Source: Dysgonamonadaceae bacterium (GTDB lineage: Bacteria; Bacteroidota; Bacteroidia; Bacteroidales; Azobacteroidaceae). Taken from it: a stretch of DNA of 10,654 nt. The stretch is from contig JAISKG010000147.1 of NCBI GenBank assembly GCA_031261015.1, forward strand, positions 1-10,654, written 5' to 3'. Below the pieces are notes generated by a model. That model was not told the origin of the DNA and ran no database searches. It was given only the letters and a program-made list of their open reading frames with translations. The position numbers were made by a program, and so were the translations under genes. Shown piece after piece: positions 1 to 6,880 of the stretch. The first letter of the stretch is position 1. Each line of letters opens with the position of its first letter.

Positions 1-4
1 CGCT

Positions 5-34
5 GTAAAGTTAAATATTTCTTTTTAATATATA
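5..34. repeat. AT-rich direct repeat, left copy
   Basis: This 30 bp segment starts GTAAAGTTAAATATTT and ends TTTTTAATATATA. It recurs almost exactly at 374-401, the second copy being 2 bp shorter in its T run. On the minus strand each copy reads ...TTTAACTTTAC, which resembles a weak Bacteroidota -7 element (TAnnTTTG with the final G missing). It could therefore be a promoter-proximal sequence for a minus-strand gene lying off the left edge. A decayed duplication is the alternative. The repeat is directly visible; its role is not. Confidence 0.55.
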
Positions 35-102
35 CAAAGATTTATCATTTATTTTTCAACTATTTTTAGATCGCAAATGACGGCATGGACAATCTGACAA
101 GT

Positions 103-354
103 TCAAACACAGAGTACACGGAGAAACACAGAGTTTTTTGCTCTGTTGTTTCTCTGTGTGCTCCGTGTCTCTGTGTTTAGTTTAAGCGGAAAATTAATAT
201 CGAGCGAAACCAGATAATTGTCGAAATCCTCGAAATGCGCATCGAAAAATACGCCTAAAGGCTTGTCGGTGGGGCTGCAGTCGGCTTTTTCAGTAACAAT
301 AACATAGTCAGTATTTTGCGCAGGTTTGGCATAGATAAGGCGCTTTTTATTTAA
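103..354 (-). pseudogene. Truncated coding remnant without a start codon
   Basis: Read on the minus strand, this frame is open for 83 codons, from just below a TAG at 355-357 down to a TGA at 103-105. Codons from about 348 to 181 look like real protein: IYAKPAQNTDYVIVTEKAD, then a segment with KPLGVFFDAHFEDFDNYL and an ending of SLDINFPLK. The composition is mixed and the hydrophobic pattern suggests beta strands. No ATG, GTG or TTG precedes it in frame, and two in-frame stops lie directly upstream, so the 5' part of the gene is missing. The last 25 or so codons are simply translated ACACAGAG repeat, so the natural 3' end also seems lost. I do not recognise the family. It may be a remnant left by a rearrangement between the flanking AT-rich direct repeats. 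Chance openness of this frame is the alternative, but the composition argues against it. Confidence 0.5.
105..178. repeat. Imperfect inverted repeat of ACACAGAG type
   Basis: The left arm (105-133) begins AAACACAGAGTACACGGAG. The right arm (141-178) is its near reverse complement, ending CTCCGTGTCTCTGTGTTT. The loop is TTTTTTG at 134-140. The arms differ by one inserted T on the left and an extra CACACAGAG-like stretch on the right. Elements of this sort are scattered between genes in many bacterial genomes. Here it fuses in frame to the 3' end of a coding remnant. It could fold as a cruciform or as an RNA hairpin on either strand. Whether it terminates transcription is unknown. Confidence 0.7.
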
Positions 355-373
355 CTATTTTTAATAAGTCGTC

Positions 374-401
374 GTAAAGTTAAATATTTTTTTAATATAT
401 A
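374..401. repeat. AT-rich direct repeat, right copy
   Basis: This is the second copy of the 5-34 element, starting GTAAAGTTAAATATTTTTTT and ending AATATATA. It lies just upstream, on the minus strand, of the truncated coding remnant and just downstream of the DUF805 gene. The two copies bracket the remnant and the inverted repeat, about 370 bp apart. That placement would fit either two related promoter regions or the scars of a duplication or deletion. Confidence 0.55.
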
Positions 402-406
402 GCCGA

Positions 407-430
407 TGGGATAGGCAAAAGCCTATCCCA
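407..430 (-). terminator. Perfect hairpin overlapping the DUF805 stop codon
   Basis: A 9 bp perfect stem (GGGATAGGC at 408-416 with GCCTATCCC at 421-429) encloses an AAAA loop and is extended by one T-A pair. On the minus strand it includes the TAG stop of the DUF805 gene. The position fits a transcript end for the two-gene minus-strand unit. No clean U tract follows directly: the next bases are TCGGC and then an AT-rich stretch. It may therefore be a weak terminator or an RNA-stabilising 3' hairpin. Confidence 0.55.
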
Positions 431-953
431 AATCACCTTCCCGCTCCGAGGGCGGCATAAATCTCCTAAAATCTTCCTTATCCGTCTTAGGCGTTCTATC
501 TCCTTCTTCCATCGTAGTTTCCGTATCTTCTACCTTTTCAATTTTTATTGTCTTTTCCCAGTGGGTAGAAGCATCGGCCTTCACTTCTTTAGGATTGCTT
601 CCCCATTCGTTATCTCCCGGTTCACTATCCGATAACAGAAGGATGAGCAGCCAAAACACTCCGATAAGCGGAACAAAATAGATAAACAACATCCAGCCGC
701 TTTTGCCCACATCGTGCAGCCGACGAACCGCCACCGCCAAATTAGGGATCAATATGCCTAAAGCATACAGATAGACAATGAAAATTATAAACATTCCAAG
801 ACGAGGGGCGTCCACAGCATAAAAAATACCTGCCAACGCCAAAATCAAAAGATAAATTAAGAAATTAAACAATTCAAACATCCAATATTCTTTTCTTCTG
901 GCTCTGCCGCTAAAATCGGCGTATTGCTTCAAAACTTTTAAATACCAATACAT
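423..953 (-). CDS. DUF805 family inner-membrane protein
   Basis: DUF805 proteins are small integral membrane proteins of unknown function. Family hallmarks are visible. The N-terminus has a YADFSGRARRKEYWMF segment, the middle has VRRLHDVGKSGWM before the last membrane helix, and a DSEPGDNEWGSNP motif follows it. Membrane segments lie roughly at residues 28-46, 53-70 and 88-108 counted from the chosen start. I start at the ATG at 953 because AGGA at 961-964 lies 7 nt before it. The ATG two codons upstream (959) is only 1 nt from that sequence. Beyond the usual family end there is a charged tail of about 55 residues, rich in Glu, Lys, Asp and Thr, which is probably disordered. The gene lies 19-25 nt downstream of an unrecognised gene and is probably co-transcribed with it. 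Family assignment is firm; function is unknown. Confidence 0.85.
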   Translation of the reverse strand: MYWYLKVLKQYADFSGRARRKEYWMFELFNFLIYLLILALAGIFYAVDAPRLGMFIIFIVYLYALGILIPNLAVAVRRLHDVGKSGWMLFIYFVPLIGVFWLLILLLSDSEPGDNEWGSNPKEVKADASTHWEKTIKIEKVEDTETTMEEGDRTPKTDKEDFRRFMPPSEREGDLG

Positions 954-978
954 AATCATATCCTTTTTTGTTCTTCCT

Positions 979-1491
979 TTATACCTCTTCCTTCACCGAC
1001 GATTTCTTAACTCCCAGTTGTTTACCTATATTTTTCAATGCGCCCAAAGTACTTGTATCCAGCTGATTGGCTTCAAAATTCTCCATAATGATCGAATCGA
1101 CCGTTTCGACCAGTTTCGCGCTCGTTCCGAAAATCGCCGGGAAAATCAAATTGGTTACGTAACCTAATACTTTGTCCATCGTGAATTGAATCAGCGCACT
1201 CGGCACATAATCTACTACCGAAATATAATCCAGTTTCGTGCCGTCGGAAGAAGTCAGGGAAATTTGCACGCCTACGTAAGCATTTTTCTTGATCTTGATT
1301 TCGCCAATCGTCTTTCCACTGCCGAAACCTTGCGTCATCTTCTCCTGCATTTTAGCAAAAAAGCCTTTGTTATCACTACCTGCCGTTGCAGATTCGATGT
1401 GGTACTCTTTCGGAAGCTTGTCTTCCAATACTTGTTTCACATTTTCGAGGGATCCGTATCCTTTCGGAAGTTGATACATCTGGTAATTCAT
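979..1491 (-). CDS. Hypothetical protein, 170 aa, not recognised
   Basis: I do not recognise this family. The protein starts MNYQMYQLPKGYGSLENVK and has no signal peptide. Residues 44-62 are Gly/Lys/Met-rich, and residues 63-82 (IGEIKIKKNAYVGVQISL) look like beta strands. Residues 96-122 form a moderately hydrophobic stretch interrupted by Asp-Lys, more like an amphipathic or buried helix than a clear membrane span. The tail (155-170) is Lys/Glu-rich. No catalytic motif stands out. A Bacteroidota-type promoter lies about 35 nt upstream of the start, and no Shine-Dalgarno is seen. The DUF805 membrane-protein gene follows within 25 nt, so the two may be expressed and perhaps act together. It is separated from batE by 76 nt and a new promoter, so it need not belong to the Bat operon. 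Confidence 0.8.
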   Translation of the reverse strand: MNYQMYQLPKGYGSLENVKQVLEDKLPKEYHIESATAGSDNKGFFAKMQEKMTQGFGSGKTIGEIKIKKNAYVGVQISLTSSDGTKLDYISVVDYVPSALIQFTMDKVLGYVTNLIFPAIFGTSAKLVETVDSIIMENFEANQLDTSTLGALKNIGKQLGVKKSSVKEEV

Positions 1492-1526
1492 AATTCAATA
1501 TTTTAAAATTTAGTAACTGAGATGTG

Positions 1527-1557
1527 CAAAATTAGTTATTATTTTGAGATTAACAAC
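1527..1557 (-). promoter_or_regulatory. Candidate promoter for the hypothetical/DUF805 unit
   Basis: On the minus strand TAATTTTG (1527-1534) matches the Bacteroidota -7 pattern TAnnTTTG. GTTG (1554-1557) lies 19 nt upstream as a one-mismatch -33 TTTG. Transcription would begin near 1520, about 30 nt before the start codon at 1491. The element sits in the 76 nt gap after batE. No strong terminator is visible in that gap, so read-through from the Bat operon is also possible. Confidence 0.55.
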
Positions 1558-1567
1558 AATTATCGTT

Positions 1568-2320
1568 TCATATTACTTCCATATCTTGACTTGGAATCCA
1601 ACCAACATTTCCATCGGCCGTTTCGATTTCCTGCCATTCGCCTAACTGACTTTTAATCCTCACTTTAGTTCCTTCGTGCAAGATAAACAAATCCGTGCCG
1701 CTGGCGTCGGGCGCGCTTTTAATCGTGACGGTCGGTGCAAAAATAATCGCCGTGTTGCGATCAATCAATTTTTGCTTCTGGCTGTATGCAAAGAGGTTAG
1801 CGAAAATTGTTAGAACCAGAAAGATCATTCCGGTATAGAAACCGATTTTTTTCAAAGCGATTTTCCGAGAAAAGAGAAACAGGGCTAAAGCCGCCAACAA
1901 CAGCAGGAAACACGCAATCCCAATGTGGCTCCAACTATCCGCGCTGCACAAATTTTTTACGGCGTTGTAACCGGTCGTCAGGAAAAATTCGCCTGCAGGC
2001 TCGATTTTATCGACGGTTTTTAGTCGCGCGATTTCCAGATTGAACCGGATATCGCCATCGCCGGGGTCGAGCAGCAAGGCGCGTTCATAATTCAAAATCG
2101 CCGGAGCAATTTGATTCAAACGGTAATAACAGTTGCCTAAGTTATAATAAACTTCCGCCGATGCGCCTTTTTCGGCCAGCGTTTGTTGGTAGCCTTCAAC
2201 GGCGCGCGCGAAATCGCCTTGCGTATAAGCTTCATTCGCTTGTTGTAGCGTTTCCTGCGCGCAAATTGTGCCAAATAATCCGATGAAAACGGCAAAAATG
2301 AATATCTTTTTCATGTTCAT
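1568..2320 (-). CDS. batE: BatE, TPR and SH3b-like aerotolerance protein
   Basis: Last gene of the Bat operon. Residues 1-21 form a cleavable signal peptide (FIGLFGTICA, then Q). Residues 23-95 contain TPR repeats, with helix signatures such as EVYYNLGNCYYRLNQIAPAI and NYERALLLDP. Two membrane helices follow at about 131-150 and 160-178. The C-terminal 60 residues form an SH3b-like beta domain (APTVTIKSAPDASGTDLFIL, ending GNVGWIPSQDMEVI). A protein-binding TPR, membrane anchor and SH3b domain in that order are typical of BatE. The role is inferred to be an envelope scaffold with the BatA/BatB VWA proteins. The ATG overlaps the batD stop by 4 nt (ATGA), which supports this start over the ATG two codons later and implies translational coupling. 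Confidence 0.93.
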   Translation of the reverse strand: MNMKKIFIFAVFIGLFGTICAQETLQQANEAYTQGDFARAVEGYQQTLAEKGASAEVYYNLGNCYYRLNQIAPAILNYERALLLDPGDGDIRFNLEIARLKTVDKIEPAGEFFLTTGYNAVKNLCSADSWSHIGIACFLLLLAALALFLFSRKIALKKIGFYTGMIFLVLTIFANLFAYSQKQKLIDRNTAIIFAPTVTIKSAPDASGTDLFILHEGTKVRIKSQLGEWQEIETADGNVGWIPSQDMEVI

Positions 2321-4134
2321 AACTTTTCCATATTGTTGATTGCTTCGATCGTTTCTTGATACAGTTCGTCCATCGCACCTTGTCCTTCCGACGGAGCGTA
2401 TTGCGCAAATTCGGCCCTATCGAGAATATGGCGGAATTGTTCGATCAATTCGGCCTTTGCGCCATATTGCGTCAATTCGGCGGCGGCGTTATCTTTGGTC
2501 AGCGAAGAAACCGGAATGTTCAGTTTATCGCTCAAATAGCCCCAAACGGCTTTCAGCAATTCTTCATAAAATGAATCTTTCTTGCCTTCTTTCAAGTATT
2601 TACCGGCCATTTTCAAGCGGCGGGAAGCTACTTGATTCGCTTTTTTCGTGCGCATAAGCGCCAGATTGGCGTTTTGCTTGATTTGTTTTCGGAAATAAAT
2701 AAAGCAGGCAATAAACAGTGCGGCAGGAATTAAATACCACAGCCAGTAAACGAGCGTTCCGAACAAAAATTCCGATTGATGGAAGGAAAATCCGCTTAAT
2801 TTGATGTGACGGATGTCCTGATTGAGGTAACGAATATCTTCTTTGTTCGCCGAATTAACGACTGTCGATGCACCGCTGCCCGCCTCGCCCGGTAAAACAT
2901 GCAATTGGTAAACTTCAGTACTCAAGGTTTTATACGTTCCGGATTTCACATCAAAATACGCAAATTGCGCCGCCGGAATGGTAAAATCGCCGGCATGACG
3001 CGGAATGGCATAATATTCAATCGTCTTGCTCCCACTCACGCCCGACGAAGATACGTTGGTATTCACATCTACTTTCGGATCGTAAACTTCAAATTCAGGT
3101 GGAAACGTAATTTCCGGATTTTTAATTAGTTTGATATTTCCATTTCCCGAAATCGTCACTTTTACGGTGACCGGCTCGTTGGCTTTCAATTGAGTTGCGT
3201 TGATCGACGACGTTATCCGGTAATCGCCCAGTGCGCCGGAAAAAGCGGCCGGTTTGCCCGCCGGCAAAGATCTTACATCGACCGTAACGGCAGGAGCGAC
3301 CAAGTTTTTTTTGACGGAAAGCGCGCCAAAGGGATTATTCAGAAAATCATCTATACTTCTGGATTGTCCTTTTACCGGAATGACAACCTCATACTTTGCC
3401 CGATCGATTGTAATTTTACCGGAACGTTGAGGATACAGAACGGCCTGTTTGATCACAGCTACACTATAATTACGTCCTTCATAACGTTCCGTCCGCAATT
3501 CCGTAATCGGAGGAAGTTCAATATCTTGAACGACAAATCCTTCAAAATTGGGAAAATCGCCGTTACTTGTCAACTGATAATCGAGTTTACTGTATATTTT
3601 AAATGTTACCAATACGCCTTCATTTTCATAAGCAGAAGTTTTCGATACAATGGCACGCATGAAAATATCATTGTCGGAAACTCCTTGCGAACCGCTTGGT
3701 TGAGCCGATTGACTTTGTGTATTAGCATTGGCGGCAGCGGCTTTATCCGGAGGCAAAACCTTTATTTTCAATTCATTCGATTTATATTCGCTGTTTCCTA
3801 CCTTAATTGTGGCGGCGGGAATCGTGTAAGTGCCCTCATTGGTTGCGTTCAATACATACGTATAAATCGATACGACTTGCGTAGTCGTATTTCCGTTGAC
3901 AATGCTGGTAAAACTGTTTTGTCCGGAAAGCGTGGGGCCAAACTTCACATTCAAGCCGTTAGGTTCGGGCAACCGAATATTTTTGCCTTCGTCCCCGTGG
4001 GTCGTTAATTGGTAAGTAATCTTGAAATTTTGATTGACAACCACCGTCGAGGGAGCCGATCCCTTAAAGGAAACTTGGGCAAATCCGCCGGTGAAAAGGG
4101 CTAAAAACAGTACAATAATAATGGATCTCTTCAT
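2317..4134 (-). CDS. batD: BatD, oxygen-tolerance membrane protein
   Basis: This 605-residue protein begins with a signal peptide (MKRSIIIVLFLALFTGGFAQ). A large periplasmic region of Ig-like beta domains runs to about residue 450, with typical phrases such as NEGTYTIPAATIKVGN and RHAGDFTIPAAQFAYFDV. An Ala/Ser/Gln-rich linker lies near 131-152. One membrane helix follows (about 458-482, VYWLWYLIPAALFIACFIYF). The cytoplasmic helical domain contains FYEELLKAVWGYLSDKLNIP and RAEFAQYAP. Length and order fit BatD. The frame also opens from a TTG at 4146, but the ATG at 4134 puts the signal peptide at the N-terminus and has an AAGAA sequence a few bases upstream, so I prefer it. It lies 12 nt after batC and overlaps batE by 4 nt. 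BatD is thought to partner the BatA/BatB VWA proteins; its biochemical activity is not known. Confidence 0.93.
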   Translation of the reverse strand: MKRSIIIVLFLALFTGGFAQVSFKGSAPSTVVVNQNFKITYQLTTHGDEGKNIRLPEPNGLNVKFGPTLSGQNSFTSIVNGNTTTQVVSIYTYVLNATNEGTYTIPAATIKVGNSEYKSNELKIKVLPPDKAAAANANTQSQSAQPSGSQGVSDNDIFMRAIVSKTSAYENEGVLVTFKIYSKLDYQLTSNGDFPNFEGFVVQDIELPPITELRTERYEGRNYSVAVIKQAVLYPQRSGKITIDRAKYEVVIPVKGQSRSIDDFLNNPFGALSVKKNLVAPAVTVDVRSLPAGKPAAFSGALGDYRITSSINATQLKANEPVTVKVTISGNGNIKLIKNPEITFPPEFEVYDPKVDVNTNVSSSGVSGSKTIEYYAIPRHAGDFTIPAAQFAYFDVKSGTYKTLSTEVYQLHVLPGEAGSGASTVVNSANKEDIRYLNQDIRHIKLSGFSFHQSEFLFGTLVYWLWYLIPAALFIACFIYFRKQIKQNANLALMRTKKANQVASRRLKMAGKYLKEGKKDSFYEELLKAVWGYLSDKLNIPVSSLTKDNAAAELTQYGAKAELIEQFRHILDRAEFAQYAPSEGQGAMDELYQETIEAINNMEKL

Positions 4135-4146
4135 ATTTTCTTGCAA

Positions 4147-4875
4147 TTACCAATTTTTATCATTTTTTTTGCGTGATTGCTGCCTATGCTGCGCTTTCAC
4201 TTTCTCTTGCGTATTTTTTTCTTCCTGCATCATAGCATCCAAGATTTGATCGGCATTTTGCTGGCTCATCTCGCCCTCGCGGAGCGGCTGCTGTTGCTGC
4301 TCCTGCGGTTGTTGTTTCGGCTGATTTTGCTGTTGTTGGTCCTGTTTTTGCTCCTGTTGATCGTCTTTTTTCTGATCTTGATTCTGATTTTGCCGATCGT
4401 CGAGCAATTTTTGCGCTAAGGCCAGATTATATCGCGTTTCATCGTCGCGCGGATTGTTGCGCAAAGCATTTTTGTAAGCATCGATGCTTTGCTTCAAAAA
4501 TTCGAGGTTCACTTCTTCCGGTTTGGCCGTAGCCATCGCCAAATATACGTTGCCGGCATTGTGCCAGGCCACCGCCAGTTTTTCCTTGTCGGTTTCGTTG
4601 TTGATGGTCGCTTGATATTGTTCCAAGGCTTCTTTCGCTTTTTGTTGCCGGTACAAAGCATTGCCCAAATTGTATGAAGCTTCGATAGAACGGGCGTTTT
4701 TTTCCAATGCTTTGCGGTAATCAATCTCGGCGCCGGTATAATTTTCCTGCTTGTAAGCTTTATTTCCCGAACGAAGATCCTTCCTCACTTCCTTTTGGGA
4801 AAATGCCAACTGAATCGTTCCGAACAGAAAAACGCCGATGAATACGCTGATTTTTACTATTTGTCTTTTCATCAT
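4147..4875 (-). CDS. batC: BatC, TPR protein with Gln-rich tail
   Basis: A signal peptide spans residues 1-26 (FLFGTIQLAFS, then Q). TPR repeats cover about 30-160, with SYNLGNALYRQQKAKEALEQ and a second set at SIDAYKNALRNNPRDDETRYN. Residues 162-197 are a low-complexity stretch of Gln, Asp, Lys and Pro, and the tail after it is charged and helical. TPR repeats make this a protein-binding partner in the Bat complex, probably periplasmic. The Gln-rich region is likely a flexible linker; such tails are common in BatC homologues, so I do not treat it as a defect. The start overlaps the batB stop by 4 nt (ATGA), arguing for the first of two adjacent Met codons. Confidence 0.92.
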   Translation of the reverse strand: MMKRQIVKISVFIGVFLFGTIQLAFSQKEVRKDLRSGNKAYKQENYTGAEIDYRKALEKNARSIEASYNLGNALYRQQKAKEALEQYQATINNETDKEKLAVAWHNAGNVYLAMATAKPEEVNLEFLKQSIDAYKNALRNNPRDDETRYNLALAQKLLDDRQNQNQDQKKDDQQEQKQDQQQQNQPKQQPQEQQQQPLREGEMSQQNADQILDAMMQEEKNTQEKVKAQHRQQSRKKNDKNW

Positions 4876-5891
4876 GAAAACAATTTAATGCGACTGAAAA
4901 AGCGATTTTTTCGCTCCAATATAAAAAATTCGACCATCAAAAACAGCAGCAAAAAGCAAGCTGGAATCTGGAATTTTTCGTCGTAAGCGGTATAAACTTT
5001 GCTTTCGACTTCCGATTTGGATTTTTTATCGAGTTCTTTCTGGATCACTTTCAAAGCGTTGTTGGTATTATCGGCTTGCACATAGATGCCTTCTCCGGCG
5101 ACGGCGATTTCCTTGCACATTGCTTCGTTTAAGCTGGTAATCACCATATTGCCGTCTTTATCAAGGAGAAATCCGTTGCTTCCGGGAATGGGGATCGGCG
5201 CGCCTTTTGTAGAACCAATCCCAATCACGTTCACGCTGATTCCTTTTTTAATGGCAGCTTTGGCGGCTCCCACCGCATCGTCTTCGTGGTTTTCGCCATC
5301 GGTGATCAGGATAACGGTTTTTTCCGTCGTTTCGTTCGGCGAAAACGAGCGCACTGCCAGATTAATCGCGGCCCCGATCGCCGTTCCCTGCGTGGGCACC
5401 ATCGACGGATTGATTGTCGATAAAAACATCTTGGCCGAAACGTAATCCGCCGTGATCGGCAATTGAATGTAAGCGTCGCCCGCAAAAACGATCAGACCGA
5501 TTTTATCATCCTCCAAATTATCTACCAACTTCGATAATATCTGTTTGGCCTTATCCAATCGAGAAGGATCTATATCTTTCGATAACATTGAGTTAGATAC
5601 ATCTAAGCAAACCATTACTTCAATGCCTTCGCGCTTCACGGTTTCCAACTTGCTGCCAAATTGCGGGCCGGCGATGAGCAATGCAAACAAAGTCACACAA
5701 ACCAGCACAAACCCGAATTTCCAATACAGTTTCTTTAGCGAAACTTCCGGCATTAATCGCTTCAATACCGGCATGTTGCCGAATTTTTTCAAGGCTTTTT
5801 TCTTCCTGTACATAAAATAGGAAAATAAAGCCATCAATGCGGGCAGCAACAGCAGCAAATACAAATATTCCGGATATGCAAATTTAAACAT
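4872..5891 (-). CDS. batB: BatB, membrane-anchored VWA-domain protein
   Basis: The protein has two N-terminal membrane helices (about 8-28 and 58-76), a von Willebrand factor A domain (about 88-285) and a C-terminal helix (about 307-325). The VWA metal site (MIDAS) is complete: D97-x-S99-x-S101 in CLDVSNSM, T170 in QGTAIG, and D198 in LITDGEN. It is therefore predicted to bind Mg2+ or a similar ion and use it for protein-protein contact. In Bacteroides, BatB acts with BatA and the TPR proteins in stress or oxygen tolerance. The start lies 5 nt after the batA stop, and the end overlaps batC by 4 nt. No truncation or missing key residue is seen. Confidence 0.95.
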   Translation of the reverse strand: MFKFAYPEYLYLLLLLPALMALFSYFMYRKKKALKKFGNMPVLKRLMPEVSLKKLYWKFGFVLVCVTLFALLIAGPQFGSKLETVKREGIEVMVCLDVSNSMLSKDIDPSRLDKAKQILSKLVDNLEDDKIGLIVFAGDAYIQLPITADYVSAKMFLSTINPSMVPTQGTAIGAAINLAVRSFSPNETTEKTVILITDGENHEDDAVGAAKAAIKKGISVNVIGIGSTKGAPIPIPGSNGFLLDKDGNMVITSLNEAMCKEIAVAGEGIYVQADNTNNALKVIQKELDKKSKSEVESKVYTAYDEKFQIPACFLLLFLMVEFFILERKNRFFSRIKLFS

Positions 5892-5896
5892 AAGCT

Positions 5897-6880
5897 TTAA
5901 GGTATGTTTTTTAACACAGTGTATCTCAATAGAATCTCCAGAAGGAAAGCGATCAGTGCGGCAATCGCAAAAATCAAGTATCCTTCCTGTTTCTTGCTAT
6001 ACTGCTGCACGCTCAGTTTCGTTTTTTCCATCTGGTCGATTTCGGCGTAGATGGCTTTCAACGTTTTATTGTCGGTGGCGCGAAAATACAAGCCGTCGGT
6101 GATTTGGGCAATTTGGGTCAACACTTTTTCGTCAATGTCAACCGGCATATTGACGTAACGGATACCGATCGAGCTTGCAACGGGATACGGAGCTTCGCCT
6201 TTGGTGCCCACGCCGATCGTATAAACGCGGATGCCGTAAGTACGCGCAATGTCGGCGGCGGTCAAGGGCGCGATTTCTCCACGGTTGTTCGTTCCGTCGG
6301 TCAACAAAATAATCACTTTCGATTTGGCTTTGCTTTCGCGCAAGCGGCTGACGGAAGTCGCCAGTCCGTGCCCGATCGCCGTCCCGTCTTCGATCATACC
6401 GCATCCAACATCTTTCAGCAAGTTGAGCAGAACCGTGTGGTCGGTCGTCAGCGGACATTGCGTAAAACTTTCGCCGGCAAAAATCACCAAGCCAATATTG
6501 TCGGTCGGCCGGCCGTTGATAAACGAGGCGGCCACTTCTTTCGCCGCTTCGATGCGGTTGGGGCGGAGATCTTCGGCGAGCATAGAAGTAGAAACATCCA
6601 ACGTCAACACAATATCAATGCCTTCCGTCGTCGATTTACTCCAGCTGTTCGTCAGTTGCGGACGAGCCAAAGCTGTGACTACCAAGCTGAACGCAATCAG
6701 CCGGAGCGCGAAAGGGACGTGCCGCAAATAAATCCGGTAACTCTTGGGCGCTTTCGCAAATCCTTCAGTAGAAGAAACTTGCAAGCTCGCCTGTGCATGA
6801 CGTTGCTTCCACACATACCATCCGATCATCGGAAAGAGCAGCAGCAACAAATAGAAATAATGAGGATTAGCAAAATTCAT
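5897..6880 (-). CDS. batA: BatA, membrane-anchored VWA-domain protein
   Basis: The architecture matches BatB: N-terminal membrane helices (about 6-24 and 56-72), a VWA domain (about 87-285) and a C-terminal helix (about 300-319). MIDAS residues are D95, S97 and S99 in LDVSTSM, T167 in DGTAIG, and D195 in LLTDGTN, so metal binding is expected to be intact. The MoxR ATPase encoded upstream is the usual partner of such VWA proteins, and a chaperone-like or metal-dependent assembly role is the common proposal. The start ATG overlaps the preceding stop by 4 nt (ATGA). AAGG also lies close upstream. Confidence 0.95.
   Translation of the reverse strand: MNFANPHYFYLLLLLFPMIGWYVWKQRHAQASLQVSSTEGFAKAPKSYRIYLRHVPFALRLIAFSLVVTALARPQLTNSWSKSTTEGIDIVLTLDVSTSMLAEDLRPNRIEAAKEVAASFINGRPTDNIGLVIFAGESFTQCPLTTDHTVLLNLLKDVGCGMIEDGTAIGHGLATSVSRLRESKAKSKVIILLTDGTNNRGEIAPLTAADIARTYGIRVYTIGVGTKGEAPYPVASSIGIRYVNMPVDIDEKVLTQIAQITDGLYFRATDNKTLKAIYAEIDQMEKTKLSVQQYSKKQEGYLIFAIAALIAFLLEILLRYTVLKNIP

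Noticed and set aside
1492..1567. Terminator after batE
   Set aside because: Only weak, interrupted pairing is visible near 1545-1565 and there is no T tract in the right place, so I do not annotate one.
3190..4008. Long plus-strand open frame (272 codons) opposite batD
   Set aside because: It is fully antisense to a well-supported gene, has no family motif and a Cys/Arg/Phe-heavy composition typical of shadow frames.
4135..4146. TTG start for batD directly after the batC stop
   Set aside because: The ATG four codons later gives a standard signal peptide with an AAGAA sequence just upstream, so the TTG is less likely, though it cannot be ruled out.
4282..4395. Gln-rich stretch of batC as a frameshift or repeat expansion
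   Set aside because: The frame stays open to a normal C-terminus and Gln-rich tails are usual in BatC proteins.
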